In this document: positions 38,181-54,430 of the stretch, one piece after another
Layout: the number at the start of each line of letters is the position of its first letter
How positions within the stretch are numbered: the first letter of the stretch is position 1
Assembly (NCBI RefSeq): GCF_000002425.4
Contig: NC_037255.1
Location: forward strand, 10,746,622 to 10,810,621
Direction of reading: 5' to 3'
Length of the DNA: 64,000 nucleotides
Source of the DNA: Physcomitrium patens
Taxonomy: Eukaryota > Streptophyta > Bryopsida > Funariales > Funariaceae
The notes under the pieces: generated by a model
The model's input: only the letters and a program-made list of their open reading frames with translations
The model's database searches: none
What the model was told of the DNA's origin: nothing
Position numbers and translations under genes: made by a program

Positions 38181-40290
38181 ATGCTCGCAGTCTTCTTTGC
38201 TCTGGTGAGCTTTCGGAGTCCTCCCTTGCAATCCAAATTTGTGAACTTTCAAGTGAGGTTGGTGAGAGAGAGAGAAAGAAAGAAAGTGACATAGAGGCGG
38301 GGAAGGGTGGTGATCGTGGATGGGTCGGTGATTCAAATGCACATGGATCACCTAGGGGAAAATATTTACCTACATACATACCTGTATTGCTGATCCGGAC
38401 TACTTCAAGAAAAAGTAAAGATTACTCCCAGTTGTTTGTGGTTGAGATCCGCCGTGGAACTGAAGTTGCCGTCCTTGTCTATGAATCGGAGAAGCAGAAA
38501 TCATAGAATGCAGTTGATATTTAATCTTCTGTGAGAATAAAGAGTTTGAAATTCTAGCCGTTGTGGTCATTGCAGTTGGGTTGGAACTATAGCTTCGAAG
38601 TATGTATAATTTGGAGAGCTCGGAGGAGTCAGAAAGCGGCCTGGCATTGGGAGTTGCTTAGCAGCGTCCTTGGATTCTCTTAATGCAAGTATATCATCTG
38701 AAGTGAGACGTCGAAGTTAGTATTGCTCATCTTTTCCTCGTACCAGTAGGAAACGTCTCGATTTCAATAGTAGCTGTGACATTCGTGGCGATCTTTATCG
38801 CTGGCAGTCTCACATTCGGGCTTCACTTGTAGGGTTCTTTTCACGAATGATAACGTTGATCCTACAGTCAATTGGTATGTCCTACGTACTACACGTCTGA
38901 ATTGCAAATTTCATAGGTAATAAGGATCTTTTTTTGGTTGTAGAAATGTTTCACTAGGATCTTGTAGCTTCGGCAATTGACCTCCTGGATGATCTAAGGT
39001 GTTTCTCACTATACTCAGTACATATGATATTTCATTTCTCGACAAAACATCCGTGGCTCTGAGTTTCTGTGGATGCTCACACTATTTAGCCCTAATATGT
39101 ATCCTACTCATCTCCTGGTACCAGCTCGGGCGACCCACATTGTTTCTGGATGTATTTCTAGGTTCTCACTGCAGTAGGGTCTTGCAGAACACCACCGCTC
39201 GTGGTCGTAAGCCAAGCACTCTGAGTGCTAAGCTGAGATTTACGCATTTTGTTAAAGGGGGATTAACTCGGCCTGTAGTTAGACGTAAAATGCATTTATA
39301 ATTCGCTTCAGCTGAAATTCTTTCATGAACCTCTTTCACACGTGAGAGTTCTGTGTTGCTGCTTGGGCTCCGCATGGTGCAATGGTCGTTTTCACCTTCG
39401 TCCGTTTGTTCGTTTTGTCTGGTAGACTTCACACGTCGTACTACCAGCTTCAAACGTACCAGCCACTGTGGTGAACATGTGAGACATAATTGTATCGGTC
39501 GTTTTACGCTCATGATGCACTCAGTTAAACGAATGTCTGCTGCAGAACTTAAGACAACTAACTGATGTATCAGGCAATTTGCTGAGTGCCTCAAACAACT
39601 TATTCACTCAAAACACTATTGCCGTCGATTGTGTGTAAGTGTCGCGTGTATTGAGCACATGGAATGAGCCCCAATATGCCAACTCTGGCGTGCTCTGTTC
39701 AATTCAAACACACTCGGTGTTCCCCGATCAACCCAATCAATATTGCAAACATAAAAATTGCATCCGATCGGAGGATATATTGGGCGAGTGAAGATTGAAA
39801 CTGGCACATTTCAAGCAGTATGGAATTTTTTTTTACTTCTGATATGCACAATGTGAACATATGCAATAGAACATTTTGTTCAGAGACGTGGCGCATGTAA
39901 GTAGGTCAAACACTGTGCACTGCCCATCTCCTTTGCCATCGGCTGCTAGCAATAATTTAAAATTCAATTGTTTAAAAGGAAATATTTCCTTATGGGCTGA
40001 CATATGTTGCGTGAACAATGCAGCTAGTTGTCGCGTTCCTCAAGCTTAAGCACAACAGATGCCACTAGTTACATACAAATCATATATCTAATAATCAAAC
40101 ATCACATCTTGTGCACATAATCTTTTCTACAGTTCATGGGACTTCGACATGCTCAAAAATGTGTTGGGAAAAAAAATGGCATTTTTTTTGCATAGTAGGA
40201 AAGGCGACGGAGGCAATCCGATCTTCAGAATCTAAAGTAGCTGCCTTGCAGGGATACCCTAGACAGTATCATACAAGTTGCATACAAGAA
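38181..40290. other. convergent intergenic region between RALF and CDKA
   Basis: The region contains the 3' flanks of two genes that point toward each other. Frames of up to 142 codons (39166-39594, minus) have no recognisable domain, codon pattern or splice context. No RNA gene was seen. Confidence 0.45.
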
Positions 40291-43031
<2,741 letters not shown>

Positions 43032-44740
43032 TTGAAACTTGAGGTAACGAGATCAGACCAAATCGCCTGATGGAGTACCAGCTCCGCACAAAACGAGAAG
43101 TGAAGACTAATCACATTGACATTGCAGGAGCGTTCAGAATTAAACTTCGAGGAAAGATGAGTCCCTTCGTTGAGCTTAAGACAGACAAACTCAGGGCACA
43201 CCAAAGCGAAGCCAGAAGGCAACAGACAGTATGCTTCTAAGGCAATTCGATTCCCGGTGGACTAGACACAAGTGCTAAGGAGCTGTAGCTGGAATATGGA
43301 CAAAGAGAACCTCAATTTAAATACTCATTCATCATTCATAGAGGAATATTACACAATGTAGGCCAAGTTCACAAAGATCATCGAGAGAGACTAACGGCAC
43401 GAAGAAAATAGACAGGTAAGGAATTCACCGTAGTGGAAAAATCGGAAACAGACTTGCCAGAATCTATTGCAGCACTTCAAGAGAATAAAATTCAGAAGAA
43501 GACCACCTTATAATCTCTCTAGCAGAAGAATTCGCCCGTGCTGGCTAGAAGTCTTCCTCAAAATCAACAAGGCTATGGCGAATCTGATTGCCCGGCCGAT
43601 TCTATACACAAATCATATAGCACAATTCAAATTGTACAGGATAAAAACCTGGCGGAGAAAAGTAAATCGGAAGCACAAAGACCATGAAGTAAAGCTAATA
43701 AAACCCCCGCGCGCCCACATTCTATGCCATTAAAAAACTCGTCACAGTTTACACAAATTCGACTCGCACATCACTGCGCAGTTCGGCGACAAATCCTTCT
43801 CTCATTCCCCACTCTCCAAAAAATTATCAAAACCAGCTAACCCGAACATAACGAAAAAGAAATTACAAACGAATCACCGAATAGAACACACTCTCACACT
43901 CATTCTCCCACGCATACACACACAAAAACACATACATGCACATATATATAAAAAGAAAAGAAAAAGAAAAGGCTTTATCACGATATCCAAACACCTCACT
44001 ATAACCAGAGCACTCAATCACAGCTGTCTAAGGCCCTCTGAGAACATTCCCTCGACAACAATCTCTTTACCGAAACAAAACACGATGGACGGCAAAGCTG
44101 ATGCAGCCTTATTCATCGCAGAATGCGGGAGCGAAATGCGGCCAATTTGTAGGCACGAATGAAGACAGGACAATCCGGGAGGGCTTCTTAGTGAGGCACG
44201 AAGATGCGTCACAAGGGGGCACGCGCGACAAGGCAGTCAGATACGAGGCTGGCTGGCGATGCAGATGGAGGGGAGGACCCAGGGCTGAGCCGGAAGCGCG
44301 GAGGAGGAGGAGCAGGAGGAGGTCATTGAATGAAAAGGGGGAGGGGGGGTGCAGAGCAACATACGGCAGTGCGATGCACTGCGAGGTCCCCCCCTCGTAG
44401 AATTGTGTCGGAGAAACCTCCCAACTCAATCGACTGGCTCCGCCATCGTGGGCCGTCGGATCGCAGCTGCCGCTCAGATTCAATCTCGATTGGATTTCTG
44501 GGAACAGAGGAAGGGAACGTAGGGGAATCAGGGGGGGACGGGCAGGTTGGAGGGCGGGCAGGGATGGGAACTCAGAACCCATTCCTGACAGGGCCCGCAC
44601 TGATACATGTTCTACCCCCTCATTGGCCCCATACTGATTTTCACATTCATATGGGTGCTGAAGTTTGCTCAGGGGCTGCCTCTCAATCCTAATTTTCAAC
44701 CAACACTCTTGCTTCGAAGAATACTTTTTTGTTGTCATAC
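43032..44740 (-). other. CDKA upstream region
   Basis: Sequence upstream of the CDKA start, with balanced composition rising to GC-rich between 44.1 and 44.6 kb. A 209-codon minus-strand frame at 44109-44738 has no domain and low-complexity leucine and proline runs, so I read it as chance. The GC-rich part is the likely core promoter and leader; a 5' UTR intron is possible. Confidence 0.45.
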
Positions 44741-45406
44741 AACATCACTCTCCATGTACATGATACTTTTGTTTCCAGGAAGAATTTTTGCAACTCAAAA
44801 AATTTACTCATTAATTTTTTCTCAAACATAGATATTTAATAAACAAGGATTCATCATTGATTGTTTTCTTTGAACAAGAAATAAAATTTAGATTGGCCAC
44901 AATTTAGTTTCTTTCATTTTTATAATAGACATTCAATTTACACATACTCTATTGAAAAGGTTGTAAAATTTTATTATTATATTTTTTAAGAACATTAAAA
45001 AAATCATTTAATTAAGTTTCTCTTAAAGTATAATTTTGGTATAAGATATTATATTTTAAAACTTCTCAGTTTAATGGAAGATGATTCTGCTCGTTGATGT
45101 ACTTGACTTGTATAGTTCAGTTGTATGAATTATGTTACTTTCTGTGTAAAAATCCTTCATGAGTTTTTATTTTATCTTATTTTATTTCTAAAACAAGTTT
45201 AATACATCAAATTTTCAGAAATTTTGTATATTGACATAAAAAAAAATATACATGTCCATGGTATTTTTAATTACGGTGTTTTCTAAGATTGATTGTAAAA
45301 TAAGAAAACAAAACTATGGTAAATTGTGAAGTAAAATGAAGTTGTAGATACAAACTAGTTACACTAATATGTTTTAAAAAATAAAATACCTACTTAAACA
45401 AATTAA

Positions 45407-45409
<3 letters not shown>

Positions 45410-45452
<43 letters not shown>
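45410..45452. repeat. (TA)n microsatellite
   Basis: Over 40 bases of pure TA repeat, among the longest in the window. Confidence 0.9.
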
Positions 45453-45456
<4 letters not shown>

Positions 45457-46596
45457 TTACTACTTAAAAAATAATTCAAGATGTAACTACTTAAACCTAC
45501 TTAAGCAACTATTACAAATGTACACAAAAATACTATACTTTACAAAAAGTATCATTTTTTATATTACATTTTTACAATTACACTTAAAATTATATTGCAA
45601 TTGTAGTATAGAATTATTAGCAATTTTATCTCAAAATAAATTTTTCTATTAAAATATTAGCTTATAAAAAAGAAAATGACAAAGGACTCATAACAATCTT
45701 AGTCCTACTTCTATAGTATTTTGTACTTTTATAATTTTGTTCATTAATCCTAAAATTAATTTTTTTCTTTGTTTCTTTCTTATGTGAGACTTAAAAAATA
45801 TTTACACAATTAAGCTTTAATTAAACACTCCTGTAATCAATAAAATGTTGACTTTAAAATGTTTAATATAATATTCTAATATTCAATTTAATAAATCATA
45901 GTAATAAAAAATTATGTAAAATTTTATATTATATTGTTTCATTTTAATTTCATCTATTTTATATTTAGAAATTATTCTTTGATTATATTTAAGAAAGAGA
46001 TAAATCTAAATGTAATCTTAATTAGGATGATTCTATTTAGTATATAACATCATTAATATTCTAGTATAGTACTTAAAACAAGATTATTTGGATTTTCATA
46101 ATTGGAATTATTATTTATTTAAACGTTTAAACACATTTAAAATTAGATAGTAAAAATTATTGAATAATTTTCAACTATTTAAAACAAATTGTAACACATT
46201 TAAGAAAATATAAATAAAGTTCTTGTTATAGATAACAAAATGATCTTGTACACTTTATGCTTTAAAACCTTAACAATTACTATATCACATAATATAAAAG
46301 CTTAAAGTAGTTTCAGTAAATCCATATTATTAGAAATTAAGTAATAAGATAATTTCTTTTTAATACTTTTATACTTTCATATAATAGATGCTATAACATT
46401 AGCCAATGTGACTGTAAAAAGTTAATAAAAAAGCTAATTAATTCTTTAATTCACATCAAATACAATAACATATTCTAAACTATTTATAATTAAAATCATA
46501 ATAAAATAATTATTATAAAAAAATAGCAACATAAAATAACTCATTTTGTTAAGTTGAAAAAACATGCAATAAAAGAAAACCACATAAAATAATCAA

Positions 46597-46598
<2 letters not shown>

Positions 46599-46640
<42 letters not shown>
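46599..46640. repeat. (TA)n microsatellite
   Basis: About 41 bases of pure TA repeat. Confidence 0.9.
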
Positions 46641-46642
<2 letters not shown>

Positions 46643-48302
46643 GCTTATTTGTATGTTTTTGTACCAAATAATAATATTTAAATACAATTATTTTGTCACT
46701 TGAAAAAATCTAAAATTAAATATTGAAATAATATTGAATAAATTTTTTAATATTTTAAAATTAATTTGAATTTTATGTTGTAAAAATTAATATTATTGCA
46801 AGAAGTACTAAAGCCTATGTTAGAATGTTGAATAATCTAAAAAACTGAAAATAATTCTCATCCTTGAATTATCCTACCAAGTAATAAAATATTACATATA
46901 TATATATACACAAATATAAATATACATATACTTAAAGAAAAAGAAAAATATTAAATATATAAAACAAATTACTAATTTCTATGTAAAAATAAAATTAAAC
47001 ATGATGTTTTTATATATATTATTTAAAATTTAAAATCATATATAATAGAAATATTTATTTGAAAATAAAAATTTAAACATGCTATCATTAAAATTCAAAT
47101 TTCAACTTTCAAATTTGCAAAAATTGACTTTTTATCTTTTCATTGCTAACAACAATTGATGGTGAATGTATCTTTAACAAATAATGTAAAATAATGTCAT
47201 AGAGTTTTTCTCATACAATGATATAATTTTTTTGACTATTTTATATCAAGTTATGTCGATCAATATGTAATTATTTGTACAATTTATCTGTTTTTCTCTT
47301 TTACAACAAAACAAGAAATTTTTACAATCTTGCTTATTTAGTTTTTTTTGGTTTAGTTATTTTATTTTTTCTTTTTTGTCTTTGACCACTTGTGAACTCT
47401 TGCTATGTTTATAGGCAATCAAACAACACAATAAAAGAACCATTTCTATGAAACTCAATATGTCCCACATTACTTATAATGTAATATATTTCTTTTTCCA
47501 CTATCTATCCTGTAACTTCCTAATTTCTACAAGCACTTAAACTTAGTGTGAGAAGTTGAATTTTATTTCATTTCTATGAACCAGAAAAAAACTAAGTAAT
47601 TGTGATATACTGAGCTAATAAAATACTATGCTCAAAGTGGTTCACAACTATTGAAGTTGATTAAATTTTGAACTTTTGATTTTCACAACATGGTTTACAA
47701 TAAAAACATGTTCAAGAATGAGTCCTTACTGAGCATAATATCTCAAACTAAATGATGTGTAATATTCTATCCAACACTCTTGTACTCTACATCATGGATC
47801 ACAAAAAAAACCACAATAACCATTTTCCAAGGGCCTATCTTCATGATCCACAATCCATTTGTTTCCCTGCATGCTAATCGTTCCCTACATCTTGTCCTTC
47901 CACCCCACAAGGACACTGATACGACCAACATTACAATATGGGTCACTCATTTTTCTCCAAACAAAAGCTACTCTGAAGAAGAACATACTGCAATACGATA
48001 TGAGAACCGAGAAATGCTCGCAAAGAAACCGTATTATTCAAATGAGTCGATTGCCAACCGTTGATCCCATACAACTGATTCTACAGTGGCACCAGGTCTT
48101 GGAGGCCTCAGAGTTGAATGAAGATCTGTATATAACTCAAGCCAGTGCAAAAATGAACCATTTCGGTTGAGAAGTTTTGGTCTCAGGGATCAGAGTTTGA
48201 AAGGTTGATGCTTCAGAATACTCAATCTCCCCTGCACTGCCCTGACTTGGAATCTATGGTGTACAAACACTCACTGCTGCCATTTCCAAGTTTGAAGGTC
48301 CA

Positions 48303-51300
48303 TCAAAGGGCTGTTCGGAGCCGCTTTGTCTTGTCGGAATCTGGCACACTTGCATCCCTAGAAGATCCTAAAACTGCGTTTGGAACGAGCAGCTCTCCAT
48401 CCATCTGCATCTCAACCACACCAAACCTTGGTTATAGTGTGAACCGGTGTACTTAAGATGAAAGACATATTAAGAACAAACAGTTTAAATCTGTGAAATC
48501 GCTGTATCTCGGAAAAACACAATACCAGGAATCACACTTATCTGTTTTTGTACAGGTGACCCACTTCTCCAATCTAAGGTAAGATTTAAAGGAAGAGTAG
48601 AGATTATCTGGTCATAACATACAAATGTAACATTCCTAGTATGTTATTACATGGCAGCAGTGACATGAGATAACTCAAACTCACATAGTTGGTTTGGTGA
48701 AGACGGTTAGTGAGTGGACCAATTGTCTCATCAGGTACTACAGCGTATCTCTCAGCAGGCGAAATCCAATTGGAACCTGCACCAAATTAATTACCACTGG
48801 TCAGAATGAGTAAAGCGGGATCCCTACGGCGACCAAATGTTTCTAGGTGGTCAGGTTAATATCAGATGTGAAAGTATGCAGAGCATAAGACATGTATGTT
48901 CCGAAATAGAGGCTTTGTGACTTACTTGCACAGTTCCCAGATGGAGAGCTTTCTATCCCTTGACAGGCAAGGCCGTCTGCACTCAGGAGCTCTATTCTTT
49001 TGGGGACGCACCTTGAGAACCAAATAAGAAAAAGCGCTTCGGTCAGCTCCACAAAAGCTTCAAAGGTTATCATTCAAATAAGTAACTTTTACAAATATTT
49101 CCTAAATCATGTTACGTTGAATATTCGTAATCACAGATCAGGGGAAAACATTATACTGTGTGTGTATATATCAAATGAAGATGAAGTTTAATAAAACATC
49201 AGAATTCTAGGGGATACGAAGTACCTATCAACGGCATCGCCATGACCTAGTTGGCCACTTGTGCCTCGGCCCCAACTATAAACGTTGCCTCTGTCCGTTA
49301 TTGCCACAGTATGTCTCCAACCACACGTGACTCGTGTAACTTTCTACAAACCATAAGAAACTACATTAAAACGAGAACAACATTCACAACATAGAAACGA
49401 GAGTTAGGAATTTTTTTACAAACGGTATGCTTTTAAGAGAACTCCATACACGAATTGCCTACCTCATTGACAATACCAGTGATTAATTTTGGAGAGTTAT
49501 GATCATCAGTATTCCCACATCCAACTTGGCCAAACTGCACAGGCACCAAAATAAGTAAACTCTGATCAGGAAAACGGAGCTCTGTAAGAAAATCAATCGC
49601 ACATGCATCAACCATCAAACCTATAAGTGTCAACTCCATTGCAAGCCAAAAAATTATGATTCTCAGGAATACACTAGAAGTAGAGGTGTCCCAACGATCG
49701 CTATTCACCTTGTTCCAGCCCCATCCATACAGCTCCCCATCTTCATCTAATGCGACAGTATGCCGCCATCCTCCCGAAACCTTCATCAAATGCAGACATT
49801 TGGATAAATAGTAGATTCGACTAATAATAATAATAATAATAAATATCACTGCAGCGACAAGATGCTGCAAACGTGAGGGAAATGTAGTAGAACGGCATGA
49901 TGCCACAGAACCAGCCACAACATTCCCACTCAACATAGTACAAGTGTACTTACAGCTTGAATGGTTTTATTTTTTAAGGCCTGGACTTGATGTGGCACAA
50001 GATGGTCCTCAAAATCACCATGACCCAGTTGCCCATACTTGCTCCATCCGAATGTGTACAAGTTCCCCGAATTAGCAACGGCTATTGTGTGTCGCCATCC
50101 ACAAGCCACCAAATTCATTTTCTCCCCCTGAAAATTCGTATGAAACAGAGCCATTTCATGTAATGCGAAAACATTGACTTTTTACTGTTGATAACAACTT
50201 CGTACTCTGCACTCTCTATCAACATGAGAAAAATCATGAATGTTGAACTGGCGAGGTAAATTTACGCAGTCACTATATATCCAAGTACGTAATTTTGGAA
50301 AAGCAGAAGTTTCAGAATGTAAGATGTAAGGTAGAAGACATACAGGAACAGCGGCGACTTCGCCAGGAACAAGGCGGTCATTCCGATCACCTAAACCGAG
50401 GTTTCCGTAACGACCCCATCCCCACCCATACAGTTTCCCACTCTCTGTTACTGCTGCCGTGTGCTCAGCTCCAGCTGCCAGCATCTTCACCGCTATGCCC
50501 TGGGTTCACAAACCATAATTTGCATCAATCTAAGTGTTCAAACTAGATCTGTTGGGAGAGATACAACACCCTGACTTTCAAAATGGTGACACTTATCGAA
50601 CAATGTTGTCGTCATTAGCAAACATTCAATCTATAAGAAATTTGTGCCTAAGGCTATAGAGTGTCACTTTCACCCATACTTTGCTCAGAAAATGGATCTG
50701 AAAACACGGTTGTTGACATGAAGAGTTCTTAACATACCTCGAAGGCCGCCACTTTATTAGGGACTAGCACATCCTCAGTGTGTCCAAGACCAAGCTGTCC
50801 ATTTTGATTCCGACCCCAGCTGCACAACGAGTCAAAGGTAATAATCGGTCAGTGTCACTTCCAATGAGGTGAGGTAACATGAAGATATCCAGTGACTTCT
50901 GCACTTATATTTTTAAACCCAAGTCAATGTAACGATACGCTTCAAATATTAAATATGAGATGCAGCCACTGAGACTCGACCTGAAAATTACCTGTGCACT
51001 TCGCCATCACCTGTGATAGCAAGACAGTGACTATCACCACAAGCAATCTGTTTGATTTCAAGGCCCTTAAGCCCCTTTATAGCTCGTGGTATGAACAAAT
51101 CGCTAGAATTCCCGTGCCCTAATCTCCCGAAATCTCCCCTGTAGATGGAAGAACCTACGTTAGAAATAAGTGCTCTATCCGGTCATTAAGATATGCCAGG
51201 CCAGAACGCAGACATTGTTCAGCTGCTTACGTCAGTCAACCTATTCCATGTTATTTGAACAAAACAAGTCACAATTCCCACCGAATTAGTTACAAAGCTT

Positions 51301-52415
51301 AGACGCAGGAAATTGCTTGTCGAGCTATTTGTCAAGCATGCAAGGCTACTTACCAACCCCAGCTGTACACGGTTCTGGTGGACTCGGAGCGAGCAGTAGT
51401 GTGGTCAGCTCCACATGTAATGGAGGATATCTCACAGTCATCAAGTGCACTAATGACAAGGGGCAGGTGCCTTTCTTCAGCATCTCCATGCCCGAGCTGC
51501 CCATCTTCACCCCGACCCCATGAACAAACCAAGTCGCCAGCTGCACAACATTCAAGAAAAATTCCACTTGAACAAACAGAACGCATGCTGAAGCATGTCA
51601 TTACTCGCACTTAGAAACATAATCTCCCACAGCATCACATAATCAATCCGTATATGTAGATCTAGCTCGATGACGATAGCAAAAATCACGTTCTAAGAAA
51701 CGACAAGGTCTTGCATCTGCTATTGAATCAAACTAGCAGCCTCAGGGCTTCAATATTCTGCAAGTGCACCACTAGTGGGGTAAAGTTTGGTCTCCTTTGG
51801 TCACAACATAGCGCACCTCGAGTGAGAGTTTTCATGTCTGGTTGAAAAGGATGATAATGAAGATAAATCCGATTGCGTGAAAGTACAGTGAAGTTAGATT
51901 CTATCACATATGGATTCGAGTAGGTCATTACTCTAAAAGTATACAGCTCATCTGTACAGAAAGCCAGTCAATATGCACGCTGGTGGGTTTTCTAGTGTGC
52001 AGGAATGCAAGTTTCATGAGCAACACGCGCCTAGCAAGTTGCCTGAGCCTACGAAACTCTTTCCAGAGATGCTATTGTTCGCTAGAGTTCACAGACGCTT
52101 GTCCAAGCCCTCTAAGAAAACTCACCTCAAATCTAGTTTACAGTTGTTCCAAAGGATTAGCATGCCCACTCAGTCTCATTACCGACTAATGAGAATGCCA
52201 CATACCAGAGGCAAGGTCTTTAATCAAATGAACGGTCCCTAATTCGGCAGCTAAGGACACTTGTGCTGGGAAAGAAAACCTTTCTCACATGCAGATGCAC
52301 TAAAGTAGGGGAAGAATTCCTTACAAAGAAGGGCGACAGTGTGGCTGGCGCCTGCAGAGACAGAGATGACGCGCCTCCTCGGGCCCCCACTGCATGCAGC
52401 CTTATCCTCCTCCAT
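48303..52415 (-). CDS. UVR8: UV-B photoreceptor UVR8, complete
   Basis: Twelve exons join in phase: 52415-52325, 51540-51354, 51138-50992, 50819-50738, 50499-50344, 50127-49954, 49780-49709, 49534-49463, 49343-49225, 49011-48926, 48776-48685 and 48404-48303. The 459-residue product is a seven-bladed RCC1-type propeller. The three GWRHT motifs carry the UV-B-sensing tryptophans (232, 284 and 336, equivalent to Arabidopsis Trp233, Trp285 and Trp337). The C-terminal COP1-binding segment SPAERYAVVPDET has the VP pair at 409-410. In Arabidopsis the dimer splits on UV-B absorption and the monomer binds COP1 and RUP proteins to induce photoprotective genes. The retained residues suggest a working photoreceptor. 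The extreme C terminus (VPDSDKTKRLRTAL) differs from the Arabidopsis ending but keeps its charge pattern. Confidence 0.96.
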
Positions 52416-54015
52416 CTCTAACCTTCCCAGACCACCTGATTTACCAATTCCGGCCTATTAAAGAGCCTTACAACTGCGAGCTCCACCTTGAAAGAGTCTA
52501 CATCAACTCCAATACCACCTCATAAAAATTAGCTGCCTAGCTACCAAACGCAAAATGCTCTCTCCCAAAAACTCTGCCCACCACAAGTACTAGACTCTTG
52601 AGTGTACGCCAGCTCCAAATCCTCAACTGGCGACCTACACCAGCACTGGATGCAACAAGTTTCCCAGCATCCGAAGCTAACAAACCTTCCCTCTCCTACG
52701 CGGCTGCAAAGACACATGAAACCCGAGAAACAGCCGAGCTTCTGAATATTGGATAATTTTGTGACGCAAAGGCTGCTGTTCAACCAAAAAAGCGATATAA
52801 TTCACGTCTCACCTAACCCGACAAACTCGCTCCCGGTGTCCAGAGGTGCGAGAGTCCTGACCGCGAAGCCTCCAGAAGCTTAGCCCAGTCGATGACTCCC
52901 ACCCTGCAGCAGCTCTGAACAGCCTAGAAACAAGCGGACAGATGGAATCCCACATGCATGGAGCATTTGGCACAAAGCAAGTGCGGGTGGTGCCCTGAAC
53001 TCTTGTGGGTAATCGTTTGACAAGGCCCCCAAGAGCAAATTGAGTTGCAAAAGAATGAATCACAACAGCAGCGAGGAGTTGGGGCTACTGCTCAATATCC
53101 TCCCCACCCATATCCAACCCTGGGGGCTAGATGCTTAAATTAACCTCCTTTTTGCACCTGGCTGGGTCCACATACCATAAACAAAATTACCCTTCTCCAT
53201 TCTCCGTCTCTCACCTCCACCACCGTGCCGGGGCAGTGCCACTATTGAATTCAGCTGTGCATTGTGCACAGAGATCGGTCAGTTCCGGATCTCCCTGATA
53301 GGTTCAATACTGTAAAGAGGCTTCTGCATCTTTTTAGTTATGTGTTAATTACTCGTGAAATTCTCACCACGTGTGAGTACATTATTGCAAATCTGGAGCT
53401 ATTCTACTCTTACACTACATGCTGTGAAATCTCCTCTGAATTACATTCACACTATTTAGGAAATCAGACTGGTTTTGTTTCTTCGCAAATTTAATACATC
53501 CACCATTAAAAATATGTGAATGTTAAGGTTTGTTTTTGTGGGATCCTACCAGTGTCCTGTAGCTCCTCTATTAAATGAAGTACATTATCATTAATTCAAC
53601 ACAAATTTAGCGCAATTAATTACTTTTGGTTCTATTTACAGCATCAAAACATTGGTGTGACGTTTGACCTCGGGATTTGTGGAATCGACATAAAGGTGAC
53701 TTACTAATGATTTGCTTACACTGATTTAATCAAAATTTACTATATGTTATATAACTTATAACCGAGTTCGCTCCATTGAATGTTTTTTACAATAAGGAAT
53801 GAATAAGAGATACAAAATAAATAAATAAATAAATAAAAAGTGTTCTCACTCCGTAATGATGGACATGAGGTTGATTCTGGTGCATTTAGGAGTGAAGAAA
53901 TGTTTTCTCCTCTAATGAAGAAGAGTCCATCATTTCTAAAAGCTGCGCGCCATTTTAGAATTTTGGAACAATACTACGAAAAATGTCTTCTCGGAGCACA
54001 CACACAAAAATCTGC

Positions 54016-54046
<31 letters not shown>

Positions 54047-54430
54047 TACACATATACAAGCAAAATGTTACAATCCTGAGCATTCGTAAAGAAAAATTGC
54101 AGTGCTTCAAGTGGACAGCTGCAAAGATATCACAACCACAAATGTGACTGGATACAAGCACAAGACCACATGAACCCTCAGAGACTACATAGGAATCTCT
54201 CAATCCAAATTTAATTTTAACAGAGGAAAACTTTGGGTTCCATGACCTCAATTTAGTGCATGGGAGTTTTAGAAATTAATAAGGAATGAAGCAAAACTTC
54301 AAAATGTGAAGTTGAACAACGACCCCAAGTAATTTACGTACATGTGTGGATATGAATTCTCTCTGATCAAGTGTACTCTCAGAAGATTGTCTTACAGGCT
54401 TCACAACTGTACAAGGGAGAGGGTCATTGG
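52416..54430. other. UVR8 promoter side and mTERF2 3' flank
   Basis: No gene was recognised. 52.4-53.2 kb has the balanced composition of a leader and promoter for UVR8. 53.3-54.4 kb is AT-richer, contains an (AAAT)n tract at 53813-53837 and a (TA)n tract at 54017-54051, and contains the 3' UTR of the mTERF2-type gene. Confidence 0.45.
54017..54051. repeat. (TA)n microsatellite
   Basis: About 35 bases of TA repeat, 380 bp beyond the stop codon of the mTERF2-type gene. Confidence 0.9.

Larger units (their letters stand above)
44741..48302. other. AT-rich gene desert upstream of CDKA
   Basis: Three and a half kilobases of extremely AT-rich DNA. No coding or RNA gene was recognised. It contains two long TA tracts. 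From about 47.75 kb composition normalises, marking the 3' flank of the UVR8 gene. Confidence 0.55.

Noticed and set aside
37392-38351. 319-codon open frame on the minus strand
   Set aside because: It is antisense to the RALF gene, is low in complexity (Pro/His/Thr runs) and has no domain. The plus-strand RALF explains the constraint.
44109-44738. 209-codon minus-strand frame upstream of CDKA
   Set aside because: No domain or homologue is recognisable, it contains leucine and proline runs from GC-rich sequence, and it sits where the CDKA promoter and leader are expected.
49433-49936. 167-codon minus-strand frame
   Set aside because: It is a read-through of UVR8 exons 7 and 8 across an intron; the spliced model matches UVR8 exactly.
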